Program-made: the position numbers and the translations under genes
Shown here: positions 45,144 to 55,529 of the stretch, one piece after another
Layout of the letters: every line of letters begins with the position of its first letter
Numbering within the stretch: the first letter of the stretch is position 1
Assembly: GCA_021647785.1 (NCBI GenBank)
Contig: JAKIUC010000009.1
Coordinates: 1-64,000 of the forward strand
Origin: Melioribacteraceae bacterium
Lineage (GTDB): Bacteria > Bacteroidota > Ignavibacteria > Ignavibacteriales > Melioribacteraceae
Direction: 5' to 3'
Length of the DNA stretch: 64,000 nucleotides
The notes under the pieces: model-generated
The model's database searches: none
Told to the model about the DNA's origin: nothing
What the model saw: the letters and a program-made list of their open reading frames with translations, nothing else

Positions 45144-47142
45144 CTACTAACCGCTTCCCTTCCGCCACAATATTAGCAACTGTAAATCCATACTCTTCAA
45201 AAAGTTTTGCTGCTGGTGCAGAAGCTCCGTATTGTTCAATGCTTATTGAACTTCCATCTAATCCTACATATTTTTCCCATCCAAATTGTATTCCAGCTTC
45301 AACAGATAGGCGTGCTCTTACTTCGTTTGGTAAAACAGAGTTTTTATATTCATCCGATTGCATTTCAAATATTTCCCAACTTGGGAAAGAGACCACACGT
45401 GTTTTAACACCAGATACACCAAGCTCATCGGCAGCTTTAATTGAGATTTCAACTTCTGAGCCACTTGCCATAATAATTAAATCTGGAGTCCCTTCAACAT
45501 CTTTAATAATATAGGCTCCTTTCTTTAATCCATCTGCTGATGCATATTTTGTTCTATCAAGGATTGTTAACTTCTGTCTTGTTAATGCAATGGCTACCGG
45601 TCCCTCTTTGTGGGCAATTGCAAAACTCCATGCTTGTGCAGTTTCATTTGCATCTGCCGGACGAAGATAAATCACTCCAGGTATTGACCTTAAAGCAGCC
45701 CCATGTTCTACTGGCTGATGTGTAGGTCCATCTTCCCCAACCCCAATGCTGTCGTGGGTTAGAACATAAATCATTTTAATATGAGATAATGATGCAATTC
45801 TAAGTGTGGGACGTAAATAATCGGAGAACACCATAAATGTTCCACCGTAGGGAATTACTCCGCCATATATTGCCATTCCATTCATAATTGCAGCCATTGC
45901 AAATTCTCTAATGCCATAGCGGATATAACAACCTTCGGGAGTATCTGGAGTAAAGTCTTTCCATCCTTTTATAGCAGTATTGTTTGAAGGAGTTAAATCG
46001 GCAGAACCTCCGAATAGCGTTGGTAATGCTGGTGCAATTGCATTTAGCACAGTTTGTGAAGAATTTCTTGTTGCCATTCCTTCGCCATAATTTTCAAATT
46101 GCGGAATAAGTTCTTTCCAGTTATCACCAAAATCTCCACTCATTACTTTTGTAAATAGTTTTGCGTCTTCCGGATACTTTTTAGAGTAGCTTGCAAAAAG
46201 TTCATTCCACTCCGCTTCTAATTCTGCTCCCTTTTCAATCAATTCAGCGTAATGTTCAGTCACTTCACTTGGAACAAAAAACTTCTTATCCTCTGGAAAT
46301 CCAAAGGCTCTTTTCACTAAAATAATTTCATCATCACCAAGCGGAGCACCATGTGCGGATGCTGTTCCCTCTTTGTTAGGGCTGCCGTAACCAATTACAG
46401 TTTTTGTAATAATAATTGATGGCTTATCAGTTTCGCTCTGTGCATTCACTACTGCTTGGTTAAGTTCAGTTAGATTGGTTACATCATTAACAGTCTGCAC
46501 GTGCCAATTATATGATTCAAATCTTTTTGCTGCATCATCAGAACTTGAAAGAGATATATCTCCATCTATAGTAATACTGTTATCATCATAAAAGAGGATC
46601 ATATTTCCAAGTTTATTATGTCCGGCAAAGGATGCAGCTTCGTGAGATAATCCTTCCATTAAATCACCATCACCAGCTTCTGCATAGATAAAATGATCTA
46701 ATATTTTATATCCATCTTTATTGAAAATTGCTGCAAGATGTTTTTGAGCAACAGCCATTCCAATAGCGTTTGCAAATCCTTGCCCAAGTGGTCCTGTTGT
46801 AGTTTCAACTCCATCGGTCTTTCCAAACTCCGGATGCCCTGGAGTTTTACTTCCCCACTGTCTAAAGTTTTTGATATCGTCCAATGAAATATCATAACCA
46901 CACAGATGTAAAATTGAATAGAGCAGCATACTTCCATGCCCGCCAGATAACACAAACCGATCTCTATTTAGCCATTTAGAGTTTTTAGGGTTATGCTTCA
47001 TTATATTTTTATAGAGTAAATAAGCTACAGGTGCCATCCCCATTGGTAAACCTGGATGTCCGCTATTTGCTTTTTGAATTGCTTCAGCAGATAATAGGCG
47101 TATTGTATTTATTGACTTTGCCTCAATTGTTTGATGATACAT
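45136..47142 (-). CDS. tkt: transketolase
   Basis: Thiamine-diphosphate enzyme of the pentose phosphate pathway. The ThDP motif starts at GDGDLMEGLSHEAASFAGH near residue 158, and ends in the DDNSITIDG segment; the N-terminal GLPMGMAPVAYLLY and the transketolase motif GEDGPTHQPVEH near residue 470 are intact. At 668 residues it is full length. GAGGAAAC lies just before the ATG. The C-terminal residue pair (Gly-Arg) and the stop are within the family 2 palindrome. Confidence 0.97.
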   Translation of the reverse strand: MYHQTIEAKSINTIRLLSAEAIQKANSGHPGLPMGMAPVAYLLYKNIMKHNPKNSKWLNRDRFVLSGGHGSMLLYSILHLCGYDISLDDIKNFRQWGSKTPGHPEFGKTDGVETTTGPLGQGFANAIGMAVAQKHLAAIFNKDGYKILDHFIYAEAGDGDLMEGLSHEAASFAGHNKLGNMILFYDDNSITIDGDISLSSSDDAAKRFESYNWHVQTVNDVTNLTELNQAVVNAQSETDKPSIIITKTVIGYGSPNKEGTASAHGAPLGDDEIILVKRAFGFPEDKKFFVPSEVTEHYAELIEKGAELEAEWNELFASYSKKYPEDAKLFTKVMSGDFGDNWKELIPQFENYGEGMATRNSSQTVLNAIAPALPTLFGGSADLTPSNNTAIKGWKDFTPDTPEGCYIRYGIREFAMAAIMNGMAIYGGVIPYGGTFMVFSDYLRPTLRIASLSHIKMIYVLTHDSIGVGEDGPTHQPVEHGAALRSIPGVIYLRPADANETAQAWSFAIAHKEGPVAIALTRQKLTILDRTKYASADGLKKGAYIIKDVEGTPDLIIMASGSEVEISIKAADELGVSGVKTRVVSFPSWEIFEMQSDEYKNSVLPNEVRARLSVEAGIQFGWEKYVGLDGSSISIEQYGASAPAAKLFEEYGFTVANIVAEGKRLVGR

Positions 47143-47522
47143 AGTTTCCTCGTTGTTACTAATTATGTTTTTATATAAATACTTTCATTACATTTAAAAA
47201 AATCAAACTCCAAATAAGAAATATCAAATAAACTCCAAATTCTCACAGAGTCCTACGGACAAAATTTTCAAAATGACAAACCTCTTATTTTGATTTCTCA
47301 ATAATTGCGGAAAAAATATTCTGTGGTAATGTTTTAATTACTTAACGAATTTCTTTTTCAAATTGGTGTGCTCTCTCTTCTCCCAATTGATTCCTTCTGA
47401 ACAAATCGTATTTAGGTTTGTTGTTTTCCATTTTGTCCTTTGTAATTTATTTGAATTTTATAATTTGCTTTTTGTCATTTCTCCTTTGTCACTAAAATAT
47501 TATTATTGACCCAACTTTTCTT
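47143..47522. other. gene-free gap upstream of transketolase
   Basis: No reading frame is supported. The stretch contains short repeats (aactccaaat twice near 47207 and 47227) and tctcacagagtcctacggac near 47242, which resembles the hairpin units inside family 1 repeats (ctctgtaagagtctcacagac near 2846). The promoter for tkt should lie here, but no clear box is seen. Confidence 0.4.
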
Positions 47523-47855
47523 TTAATCTAAAGTTTTTACTTCCCCATCCACAACAGGAGTAACACAAACCAGTGGATTTTCGGGAACATTAAATTTTGA
47601 GAATATCTCTTCAAATAGCTGAAAGTGCATTCCTCTACTCTCCAGTTTTGAAAAATTTTTGTATTTCATAAACGCACCATATTTATTTTGCGGAGCATCA
47701 AAATGGAATGAAGTTAAATAATCCGCCTTTGCATTCTTTTTCAAAAGAGCAATTTTCTCATTATCGCCATCATCACTTAAATATGGCTTTGCCTTAAATC
47801 CAACAACAAATCCATTTTTAATCACCAAATATATATTTAAGATTGTCTCATTCAT
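47523..47855 (-). CDS. small protein of unknown function
   Basis: The preferred start is the ATG at 47855 (MNETILNIYLVIKNGFVVGF), which overlaps the end of the upstream membrane-protein gene by eight bases (ATGAATGA); the longer in-frame extension lies inside that gene. The 110-residue product has no signal peptide or membrane helix and no motif I recognise. It is coupled to the membrane protein. Confidence 0.55.
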   Translation of the reverse strand: MNETILNIYLVIKNGFVVGFKAKPYLSDDGDNEKIALLKKNAKADYLTSFHFDAPQNKYGAFMKYKNFSKLESRGMHFQLFEEIFSKFNVPENPLVCVTPVVDGEVKTLD

Positions 47856-48525
47856 TCTCGTCCTCACTAACTTTGCTACTATTTCTAATTGCATAAATTG
47901 TTAAAGTAATTGCAATTAAGGATGCAGCCTTACAGAAAAAACTCTCTACATAATCTATCAGAAATGGAAACATTGCAATAATTAATGCTACAGGAATAAA
48001 GGTCAGCAAAAGTCCCCAAAGCATAATAAGTAAATTAGTTTTCTTCTCTTTATAAATTGGGTTAAGAACCATTTTAGATAATAAATAAATTGAAATTATT
48101 ATTGGTGAATAATAAACTACGCCATATAAATCTCCAAGCGGCATTTCATAAGCAGCAAATAGAATATTACAAGCTGTTATTTCAAAACCAGTTATAACAA
48201 AGATATAATAAAACAAGAGTAAGATAGCTGGCAAAAAGATTAATAAAGCTAATTTACTTTGAACTTTTTTAATCTTCAAAACTAAATAAAGTACAAATGG
48301 CGGAAGAAATGTTATAATAGAAAAAGAAAAATATACTAACAAGTGAGAATAATTTTTGAAATAACACATTATGAATTCCATAATCTGGTAACTAAATAAT
48401 AGTACAATTATGAAAATAATAAGTTTGTTTTCGCTATTCTTTTCTGAAAATATTAAGAGGTTGATGAAAAACACTATCTCTAAACAAGCAATAAAAAGAG
48501 AAATAATCCCAGGATAATCGTTCAT
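47848..48525 (-). CDS. multi-pass membrane protein of unknown function
   Basis: About seven hydrophobic segments can be marked across 225 residues (starting IISLFIACLEIVFFINLLIF), ending in a short charged cytoplasmic tail. The layout recalls sensory 7TM domains found at the N-terminus of some histidine kinases, but no kinase part follows. It is coupled to the small protein at 47523-47855. Confidence 0.6.
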   Translation of the reverse strand: MNDYPGIISLFIACLEIVFFINLLIFSEKNSENKLIIFIIVLLFSYQIMEFIMCYFKNYSHLLVYFSFSIITFLPPFVLYLVLKIKKVQSKLALLIFLPAILLLFYYIFVITGFEITACNILFAAYEMPLGDLYGVVYYSPIIISIYLLSKMVLNPIYKEKKTNLLIMLWGLLLTFIPVALIIAMFPFLIDYVESFFCKAASLIAITLTIYAIRNSSKVSEDENE

Positions 48526-48621
48526 TTAAATCCATTTTTTGAAAATTTTATCTGCAAAATTACATAAAATAAAATCATATTAAAAATTTGAATTGAGATA
48601 TCAGCAGAATGGAAGATAAAT

Positions 48622-48657
48622 AAAAAACCCATACCAAATAATTGCTATGGGTTTTTT
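48622..48657. terminator. bidirectional-looking terminator
   Basis: AAAAAACCCATA (48622-48633) and TATGGGTTTTTT (48646-48657) form a perfect 12-base stem with U-runs on both sides. It lies about 70 bases beyond the end of the large sorting-domain protein gene on the minus strand. Confidence 0.85.
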
Positions 48658-48725
48658 GAAAATTGAATAAACGCATCCAGCTATGCGGGATAATTTATTT
48701 TATCAGCAGCCCCACAAAGGGACTA

Positions 48726-51521
48726 CTACTTAAGTAGCAGCATTTTCTTTGTTGCTGTGTAGTTGCCTGATTGTATTTTGTAAACATACATTCCTGTTGT
48801 TAAGCCAGATGCATCAAATGATACTTCATAAGTACCTGCTGATTTTACATCATTAACTAATTCTACAACTTCTTGTCCTAGTATGTTAAATACTTTCAAG
48901 GTTACTAATCCACTCTCTGGTATTGAGAAATTGATTACTGTACTTGGGTTAAATGGGTTTGGATAGTTTTGTCCTAACTCGTAAGCTGTTGGTATTTCAC
49001 TTCCTATTTGTTCTACTCCATTTACTATATCTTTTGTCTCCTGTGAACCAAAAACATCTACTGCATCACCATACCAAAAACTCTTAAATAATGTTACATG
49101 ATGATTAGACTGTACTCCACCTTCATTATCATTTGCTCCACCATTAGAAGCTAAACCCCAGTTTGCACCATATTTATACTCAATATCAAATGGTGAGTAT
49201 ATTGGAAATGTAACTTCCATTGTCCAGAAATTATCTCCTGCTGTTGCATCGCCACTAGTACCATCATCTACCATGAAAATTACTATATCAGAATCAGAAT
49301 CTGGCCATCCAACATCAGGCCATTTTAATGGAAGATTTGCTCCTGCAATTACAACATTATCTACTGATGAAAATTCTACATTATTTACATCAACTGCATT
49401 ATTCATATCAACCACAAATCTGATTACTGATTCTTGGTTTACTACGGTTTCCAGTGTAACATTGTTGTAACCACGTAATGGAACCATTGTAAATCCATTT
49501 GTAATATCTGCTGCTGTAACAGAATGTTCGTAGTTATTAGAAGCTGTTGGGGGATTATTTTCCCAATTTGTTCCACTTGCTGTTGTGTATGCAAATTTAT
49601 AATATACTACATCTCCATCAAAGGCTTCATATTGTGCTGTTCCTTCGTAGATGTTGGGATTTATTGCGGATGGAAGTAATTGTAAAGCATCGTCTTCCCA
49701 AGAAGTAGCAGTACCACGAGCAGTTAAAGTATCTAAAGCCGGATTAAAACGTGATGCTGCTATCTCTAATTCCATATTACATTGGAAAGAAATGGCTATT
49801 ATTTTTGTTTCTCTACCTTCATCATCATCAAAATATGCAAAGTATGTATCTGCACTTCCTGGTACTGTATATTTTCTATTTGGATCTGATTCCCATCCGT
49901 CACCATTTTTTACAAACTTAAATTCATGTTCATCACCTTCTGTTAAGTCTAAGGTTACTGAATAGACTAAATCTCCATCTCCATCAGACATTGATGTTGC
50001 ACCTGCATCCCAGCCATTCATTGTACCGGCTATTGTTACTGTACCTGTTGCTGCATCAAAGTTGCCTTTGTTTACTTGTACACTCATGTCAACTTCAAAG
50101 GTGATTGGTACTGTTACACTTGGTTCTTGCATCTGCCCTAACCAGAAATCATAACCCCCTTTACTGGTAAGGGAAAACGGGTTAAATTCTCCTGTACTGC
50201 TTTTAAAGTTACCGCCAAAGTAAACAGTTCCATCAGCATCAATTACACTTGCATTAAGGTAATCATCGCTGCTACCACCATAATTTTTTGCCCAAATAAT
50301 ATTATCCTCAAACATACGCATAACAAAAACATCTCGCTTACCATAGTTGTATAGTGTATCATTTGGTAAAATTAAATCGCTTTTAGTAATACCTGAAAGG
50401 AAGTAATCCCCTTCAGTTCCCTGTATAACATTAATTGCTTTAGCTTCGTCATCAGCATCCCCACCATATGAAAAACCATGTAGATATTCTCCATCTTCTG
50501 AGAATAGTAAGGTATAAATATCGTAACCTCCTACAGATTCAAAAAGCACATTAGAAGGTCCAGCAAAAAGAGAATCTCTAAAAGAACCTGCTATTAAAAT
50601 CACACCTGCTTCTACACCACCTCCAAAAACATAATCAATTGCATATCCTTTATCGTCACCAGGACCATTTGCAGAGATTGCCCATTCGTAAGAACCTGAA
50701 GAACTTACTTTTGCAAGAAATAGTTCATATCCATTATCATTATTGGGGAGAATTGTTGTACCAAAAGTTGCTTCAACATTATCGTAATTACCGTTAAAAT
50801 AGATATTGTCATTTTCATCAATTACTAATCCACCAGGATAATCGTTATCAGCACCTCCACCGGTTACACCCCATAGTGGGTTACCATCAGAATCCATTTT
50901 AATAACGAAAACATCTCTCTCCCCTTTTGAAGTAGTTAATTCTAAACCTTCAAATTTAAATGGAAGAGTTAAAGAATCATTAACATCATAATAACCAAGT
51001 AGAATATAATTACCTTGGTTATCCACTTGAATGTCGAATGGTTTTTCTTGATTTTCAGTATATCCATGTTTCATCCAAATGTAGTTACCATCAGAATCAA
51101 ATTTCAGAACAAAAATATCAAAGTTACCAGCACTAAATAGTGTGTCTGTTCCAAAATTTATTGTTGAAAAAAAGACTCCGGCAACAATTACATTTCCGTT
51201 ACTATCAACAGTAACAGCATTTCCTTCATCAGTAAGAGTACCACCTATCGATTTTGCCCATTGAATATTATTATCTCTGTCATATTTTACAACAAAAGCA
51301 TCATAGTTATCTCTGGGTGTAATAGAGACTCCTTGCCCAAAATCGATAATACCTTTGTACCTTCCTGTAATATATTTATTGCCTGCTTCATCAACAAAAA
51401 TATCGTAACCATAATCAGCACTTGAAGACCCATCGTGAACAATCATATCAAACGGAAATGCTTGCCCAAAAGAGAGTGAAACAAACAATAGCATTGATAA
51501 GAGAATTAATATTTTTTTCAT
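48726..51521 (-). CDS. T9SS cargo protein: SBBP-like propeller, three carbohydrate-binding-like domains, sorting domain
   Basis: Signal peptide at residues 1-19. Residues 25-465 hold repeats of about 50-60 residues like VDSNGNVIVAGVFFSTINFG, which look like SBBP beta-propeller blades. Three beta-sandwich domains follow at roughly 470-575, 578-690 and 700-815, each with a phrase such as VTIAGTMNGW or ...FKFVKNGDGW, similar to starch-binding/glycogen-binding type modules. The C-terminus (from about residue 850) is a type IX sorting domain: NYPNPFNPSTVINFSIPE, LKVFNILGQEVVELV and a final KKMLLLK. Expected to be secreted and surface-attached. Confidence 0.82.
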   Translation of the reverse strand: MKKILILLSMLLFVSLSFGQAFPFDMIVHDGSSSADYGYDIFVDEAGNKYITGRYKGIIDFGQGVSITPRDNYDAFVVKYDRDNNIQWAKSIGGTLTDEGNAVTVDSNGNVIVAGVFFSTINFGTDTLFSAGNFDIFVLKFDSDGNYIWMKHGYTENQEKPFDIQVDNQGNYILLGYYDVNDSLTLPFKFEGLELTTSKGERDVFVIKMDSDGNPLWGVTGGGADNDYPGGLVIDENDNIYFNGNYDNVEATFGTTILPNNDNGYELFLAKVSSSGSYEWAISANGPGDDKGYAIDYVFGGGVEAGVILIAGSFRDSLFAGPSNVLFESVGGYDIYTLLFSEDGEYLHGFSYGGDADDEAKAINVIQGTEGDYFLSGITKSDLILPNDTLYNYGKRDVFVMRMFEDNIIWAKNYGGSSDDYLNASVIDADGTVYFGGNFKSSTGEFNPFSLTSKGGYDFWLGQMQEPSVTVPITFEVDMSVQVNKGNFDAATGTVTIAGTMNGWDAGATSMSDGDGDLVYSVTLDLTEGDEHEFKFVKNGDGWESDPNRKYTVPGSADTYFAYFDDDEGRETKIIAISFQCNMELEIAASRFNPALDTLTARGTATSWEDDALQLLPSAINPNIYEGTAQYEAFDGDVVYYKFAYTTASGTNWENNPPTASNNYEHSVTAADITNGFTMVPLRGYNNVTLETVVNQESVIRFVVDMNNAVDVNNVEFSSVDNVVIAGANLPLKWPDVGWPDSDSDIVIFMVDDGTSGDATAGDNFWTMEVTFPIYSPFDIEYKYGANWGLASNGGANDNEGGVQSNHHVTLFKSFWYGDAVDVFGSQETKDIVNGVEQIGSEIPTAYELGQNYPNPFNPSTVINFSIPESGLVTLKVFNILGQEVVELVNDVKSAGTYEVSFDASGLTTGMYVYKIQSGNYTATKKMLLLK

Positions 51522-51575
51522 TTTAATAACCTACTTAATTGTTAGTATTATTTATATTAATATTATTTAATGAAT

Positions 51576-53822
51576 TTATTTTATAAGTAACATTTTCCTA
51601 CTTTGCAAAAGTCCAGCACTTGTAAGAGTATATATATAAATTCCTGAAGCCAGTTTTGATGCATTAAATACAACTTCGTAAGCACCAGGTTTTTGTATTT
51701 CATTAACAAGAGTTGCAACCACCTGACCAAGCAAATTATAAACTTTTAATGTTACATTTTGCGGTCCCGCAGTAGCGGGACGGCGTGTTTCTACTGGTAT
51801 TGAATATTTAATTATTGTGCTAGGGTTAAAAGGGTTTGGATAGTTTGCTTCAAGTGAAAATTTGCTTACTAAATTATCGTCAACTAATTTAACATCAACT
51901 GTTGGAACAGCTCTATATATTTCACTACCTCCAGAAGCTACCCATATATATCCGTTATTATCAACCATAATACCATAATTTGTAGTAGCCGTAACAATAT
52001 CCAAATCAATAATATCTTCCCAAGTATATCCGCCATCATACGTAACAAAAAGAAACTTACTGCCAGTTAAATACCAGGTTAATTCATCAACAATTGCAAT
52101 ACTTTCAATTTTTTTTGATAAACCAGCAACTTCGATATATTCCCAAGTCTTACCGCCATCATTAGATAATATAAGTTTTTCACCTGCTGCAAGACCAAAG
52201 CTATTATTTAGAAATTCAATTTCGTAGAAATCATGCTCTCCCGGTGGCATATTGCTTGGAGTAATTTTTGTCCAACTTATTCCACCATCAGTTGTATATG
52301 CCAAAGCGGATTCATCTCCGGCAACAACGCCATTGTTTTCATCAAAGAAATGGAGGGAGTTTAATTCGTTTATTAAATTTGGGTCTGCAATTAGTGAACT
52401 CCAGTTTATCCCGCCATCTGTAGTTTTGTAAAACGCACTTACGTCAGGATTTCCTTTCCCTACAACAAAACCAACATCTTCGTTTATAAATAGTACTCCG
52501 TAATTATTTATAGTAGTTGCCATTGTGTCTTTCATAATCTGTGTCCAAGTTTCTCCACCATCACTGGTCTTTGATACAGTCCTATTTTTTTGGGCAGCGT
52601 ATCCAATATTTTCATTAAGAAAAAAAAGGTCTTCCACAGTTGGAGAGACATTTTTATCTGAAATGTATGTGCTTTCCCAGGACTCTCCATTATCAATTGA
52701 TTTAAGAAATAGACCGTTAAACCCTGCTGCTATTATTGTATTATCACCAATTTTATCAATTTCATAAAGAGTGGAGGAAGGGATTTCAGTAATTAATTTC
52801 CAACTCTCCCCAGCATCTTCCGATATCGCTATTCCACCATTAGAACCAACAATACATATTTTGTCATTTATCAAACTTATTGATTTAGCTTGGAAACCCA
52901 TTGGAAAGTTGATCTCATTCCAATTTAATCCACCATCTATTGTTTTATATGCAACCCCACCCTTATAACTTGAACCACCAACTGCAATACCATAGAGTTC
53001 GTCATTAAATGCAATACTATACAAATTAACATATAATCTGTTATCTTCTACTTGAGTCTCATACGTCCAGTTTGCACCACCATCTGTTGAACGTAATGTA
53101 TAAGTAGGCTGCAAACCGGACGAACTTGCCCCCCAACCAGTAGCAAACGCAACTGTTTCGTTAATCATTACAACTGCATTCAAATCAGTACGAGTATAAC
53201 CATAAGGAATTCCCGTTGGAGTTGGGGCTTTAGTCCAAGCTAATCCATCTGTTGTGTAATAAATTGCAAAATTTCCTGACCTTCCGCCAACACAAACTCC
53301 ACGTTCAGCAGAATAAAAACTCATAGCTTTTAAATTAGTTGCAACTTCTGTTGCTTGAATAGTCCAAGTGGTTCCTCCATCAGTAGTGTGTGAAATTTCA
53401 CCTCCAGTAGAAGTTCCGGATAGTACCCATCCAGTGTTTGCATCAGTAAAATATAGTGAATAAATTTTTCCGCCAACTGACTCGAACATTACTTCAATCC
53501 AAGTTGCACCACCATCTATACTTTTTAGAATTAGATCGTTAGCTCCCCCAGCATAGCCAATATTTTCATCAACAAAAAAAATGCTATACATTGATGCAAT
53601 AACTGGTAAAGTATCTATTGGCTCTTCCCAAGTATAACCACCATCAGTTGTTCTTAAAATTGTACCAGACTGACCGGCAATCCATCCAAGATTTTCATTT
53701 ATGAAGAAGATATCACTTAATGGATTATATGTTGCCGAAGTAACTTTTTTCCATCTGCTTGCTCCATAAAGTGAAATTGAAAAAAGCAGTATCACTATAA
53801 TTAATATTTTTTTAATCATCAA
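51576..53822 (-). CDS. T9SS cargo protein with BNR/Ycf48-like repeats
   Basis: Signal peptide at residues 1-20. The body is made of repeated blades of about 45 residues with TTDGGYTWE / STDGGANWT and FFINENLGWIAGQ phrases, a BNR or Ycf48-like beta-propeller. The sorting domain from about residue 670 reads NYPNPFNPSTIIKYSIP, LKVYNLLGQVVATLV and ends RKMLLIK. Between the SIP and the VTLKVYN strands there is an extra segment ETRRPATAGPQ, encoded by a palindrome with the same arms as the core hairpin of the family 1 repeats. The gene is 54 bases from the previous T9SS protein gene. Confidence 0.82.
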   Translation of the reverse strand: MMIKKILIIVILLFSISLYGASRWKKVTSATYNPLSDIFFINENLGWIAGQSGTILRTTDGGYTWEEPIDTLPVIASMYSIFFVDENIGYAGGANDLILKSIDGGATWIEVMFESVGGKIYSLYFTDANTGWVLSGTSTGGEISHTTDGGTTWTIQATEVATNLKAMSFYSAERGVCVGGRSGNFAIYYTTDGLAWTKAPTPTGIPYGYTRTDLNAVVMINETVAFATGWGASSSGLQPTYTLRSTDGGANWTYETQVEDNRLYVNLYSIAFNDELYGIAVGGSSYKGGVAYKTIDGGLNWNEINFPMGFQAKSISLINDKICIVGSNGGIAISEDAGESWKLITEIPSSTLYEIDKIGDNTIIAAGFNGLFLKSIDNGESWESTYISDKNVSPTVEDLFFLNENIGYAAQKNRTVSKTSDGGETWTQIMKDTMATTINNYGVLFINEDVGFVVGKGNPDVSAFYKTTDGGINWSSLIADPNLINELNSLHFFDENNGVVAGDESALAYTTDGGISWTKITPSNMPPGEHDFYEIEFLNNSFGLAAGEKLILSNDGGKTWEYIEVAGLSKKIESIAIVDELTWYLTGSKFLFVTYDGGYTWEDIIDLDIVTATTNYGIMVDNNGYIWVASGGSEIYRAVPTVDVKLVDDNLVSKFSLEANYPNPFNPSTIIKYSIPVETRRPATAGPQNVTLKVYNLLGQVVATLVNEIQKPGAYEVVFNASKLASGIYIYTLTSAGLLQSRKMLLIK
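51764..51781 (-). repeat. REP-like palindrome inside a coding sequence
   Basis: GTCCCGC-AGTA-GCGGGAC lies in frame in the sorting domain of the T9SS protein. The two arms are identical to the core hairpin GTCCCGC-TAA-GCGGGAC of the intergenic element at 18847-18863. The segment adds about ten residues that the neighbouring sorting domain lacks. Confidence 0.75.
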
Positions 53823-54004
53823 ACATCCAAATCATTTCATTAAAGAATCCTTGGAATAACCTATTTTGAAAGTCTGTTTCTATAATAATCTCACTAATAT
53901 TTGCTACACTCGGGGGGCGTAGCATCAAAAACGAAGTATAATTAACATTTAAATTATTATGTAAAAATAGAATTCCTTTAACTTTTCGGTTATGCAAAGC
54001 CTCC

Positions 54005-55453
54005 TTAAAAATTATAAAATCTTAATGTTGTGTAAATACCATAGTTATTTTTATATAAACTATTCTCACTAAGTCTTGTTGCTGCATATTCAAAGCGCGG
54101 TTCAATTTCGACAGAATTCGAAAGTTTAACTCTGCCTCCAAATGTAATAAAATGTGTAACAACATTCTTTCCACCAAAGATAAAGTCATGTTCTTTATAA
54201 ATAAAATTATATCCAATTCTTACTACAAACATTTCACTTAATGATGCTTCAAATCCTACACGTGCTATATGGTTAAACGCTGTTATTTCAGAGAACTTAT
54301 TATCAATATATTTTAATGAATCAGCTGCGATTGAATGTAACTCATATTCAGTTCCTACAAGAATATTTTTCGATTTATTAGAATATGTTAATCCCACTCC
54401 GGTAAAGATATCATCAACACTAAGCTCCCATATTGTTAAATTACGTTTGCTATTTTTTGACCAGCTATTATCATCAGTATAGCCTGCTGTAAATCCAAAA
54501 GTAAAACTGTTGCTTTGCAGCCATCTTGCCTGCAGAATAATTTTACTATTCTCATAGCTTGTATATCCATCTTCAACATCAATAAGCGAACTCGCTGGAA
54601 AAAGAGATTTTGAATTATGGAGTACATATTTAAAATCCAACCCAATTGTTAGATTCTCTAAATAAGTAAATTGTGTTTGGGCAGAAAAAATATTTCCAAA
54701 TTTTTTCAATTTATAACTCTGCGATGTACCACGAAGTTCAATTTTGTATCTATCCCCTCTGTACAGAAAAGTTTGAACCGTTCTATTATTTACATCAGTG
54801 GCAGTAATTCTTTCTTGAGCATCATAAATTTCGTAATTAACACCAAAAGAAAAATTATTTGAAAATCTATAAGCAATTCCAATATTTCCTGAAACCTTAC
54901 GGTACAATGTTTCGGCAAAGGTATAGACTTTTTTCAAACCATCTAAAATTTTGTAACTAACTGATGCTCCAACAAAAAAATTATCTATCAATTCGAGACT
55001 ATGCATAAATTCAAAGGTTGGTCCGCTATATCTATAATCTCCGGAAGTTGTGTCGGTAAAGAAGAATGCATCACCAGAGTAAGGTTCAAGAGTCAAAATT
55101 TTGTTTCTATCTTTTTGCATTTCATAATTGTATGAGGCATATCCACGGAAAGTACCACTACTGCCAAGAGGTTTAATTCCCATAAAACTTAAATCAAAAT
55201 TATTAATATTTCCAGATTCGTAGTAGCGGTGGTAATCTCCTTTACTATTTCTAAAGACCGGGTCAATCTCTAATCTTCGATTTACTTGACTATTAATTAA
55301 CCAAGCCGGATTTCCACCAAGTATATAAGGGTCAATCTGCGAATCAATATCCACAATAGAATAGCTTAAACCGCCAAGTGCATCTAATCTACTTTGTTGT
55401 GCAAAGAGAGTTGGAGATATAAACAGTATTAGTAATAATAATTTAAATTTCAT
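54005..55453 (-). CDS. outer-membrane beta-barrel protein
   Basis: The start at 55453 (MKFKLLLLILFISPTLFAQ) gives a clean signal peptide; the longer frame up to 55498 would add a basic leader that spoils it. The body has alternating beta strands ending in aromatics and finishes in ...YTTLRFYNF, a typical barrel C-terminus. It lies in a run with a DUF4876-like lipoprotein and a TonB receptor, and may belong with the DUF6850-type barrels seen with such genes, though that match is from memory. Confidence 0.7.
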   Translation of the reverse strand: MKFKLLLLILFISPTLFAQQSRLDALGGLSYSIVDIDSQIDPYILGGNPAWLINSQVNRRLEIDPVFRNSKGDYHRYYESGNINNFDLSFMGIKPLGSSGTFRGYASYNYEMQKDRNKILTLEPYSGDAFFFTDTTSGDYRYSGPTFEFMHSLELIDNFFVGASVSYKILDGLKKVYTFAETLYRKVSGNIGIAYRFSNNFSFGVNYEIYDAQERITATDVNNRTVQTFLYRGDRYKIELRGTSQSYKLKKFGNIFSAQTQFTYLENLTIGLDFKYVLHNSKSLFPASSLIDVEDGYTSYENSKIILQARWLQSNSFTFGFTAGYTDDNSWSKNSKRNLTIWELSVDDIFTGVGLTYSNKSKNILVGTEYELHSIAADSLKYIDNKFSEITAFNHIARVGFEASLSEMFVVRIGYNFIYKEHDFIFGGKNVVTHFITFGGRVKLSNSVEIEPRFEYAATRLSENSLYKNNYGIYTTLRFYNF

Positions 55454-55529
55454 TTTAATTCTTTTAAAGTTCTTTTTAACTCGGCTAAGTTCTCCCAAGG
55501 GGATGCTTTCAGCGTACTTATCTTAGCAA

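Noticed and set aside
53812-53997. Short minus-strand frame and a GCTAC...GTAGC inverted repeat upstream of the BNR protein
   Set aside because: The frame has no start signal or family likeness and overlaps the start of the real gene; the inverted repeat is five bases and can occur by chance.
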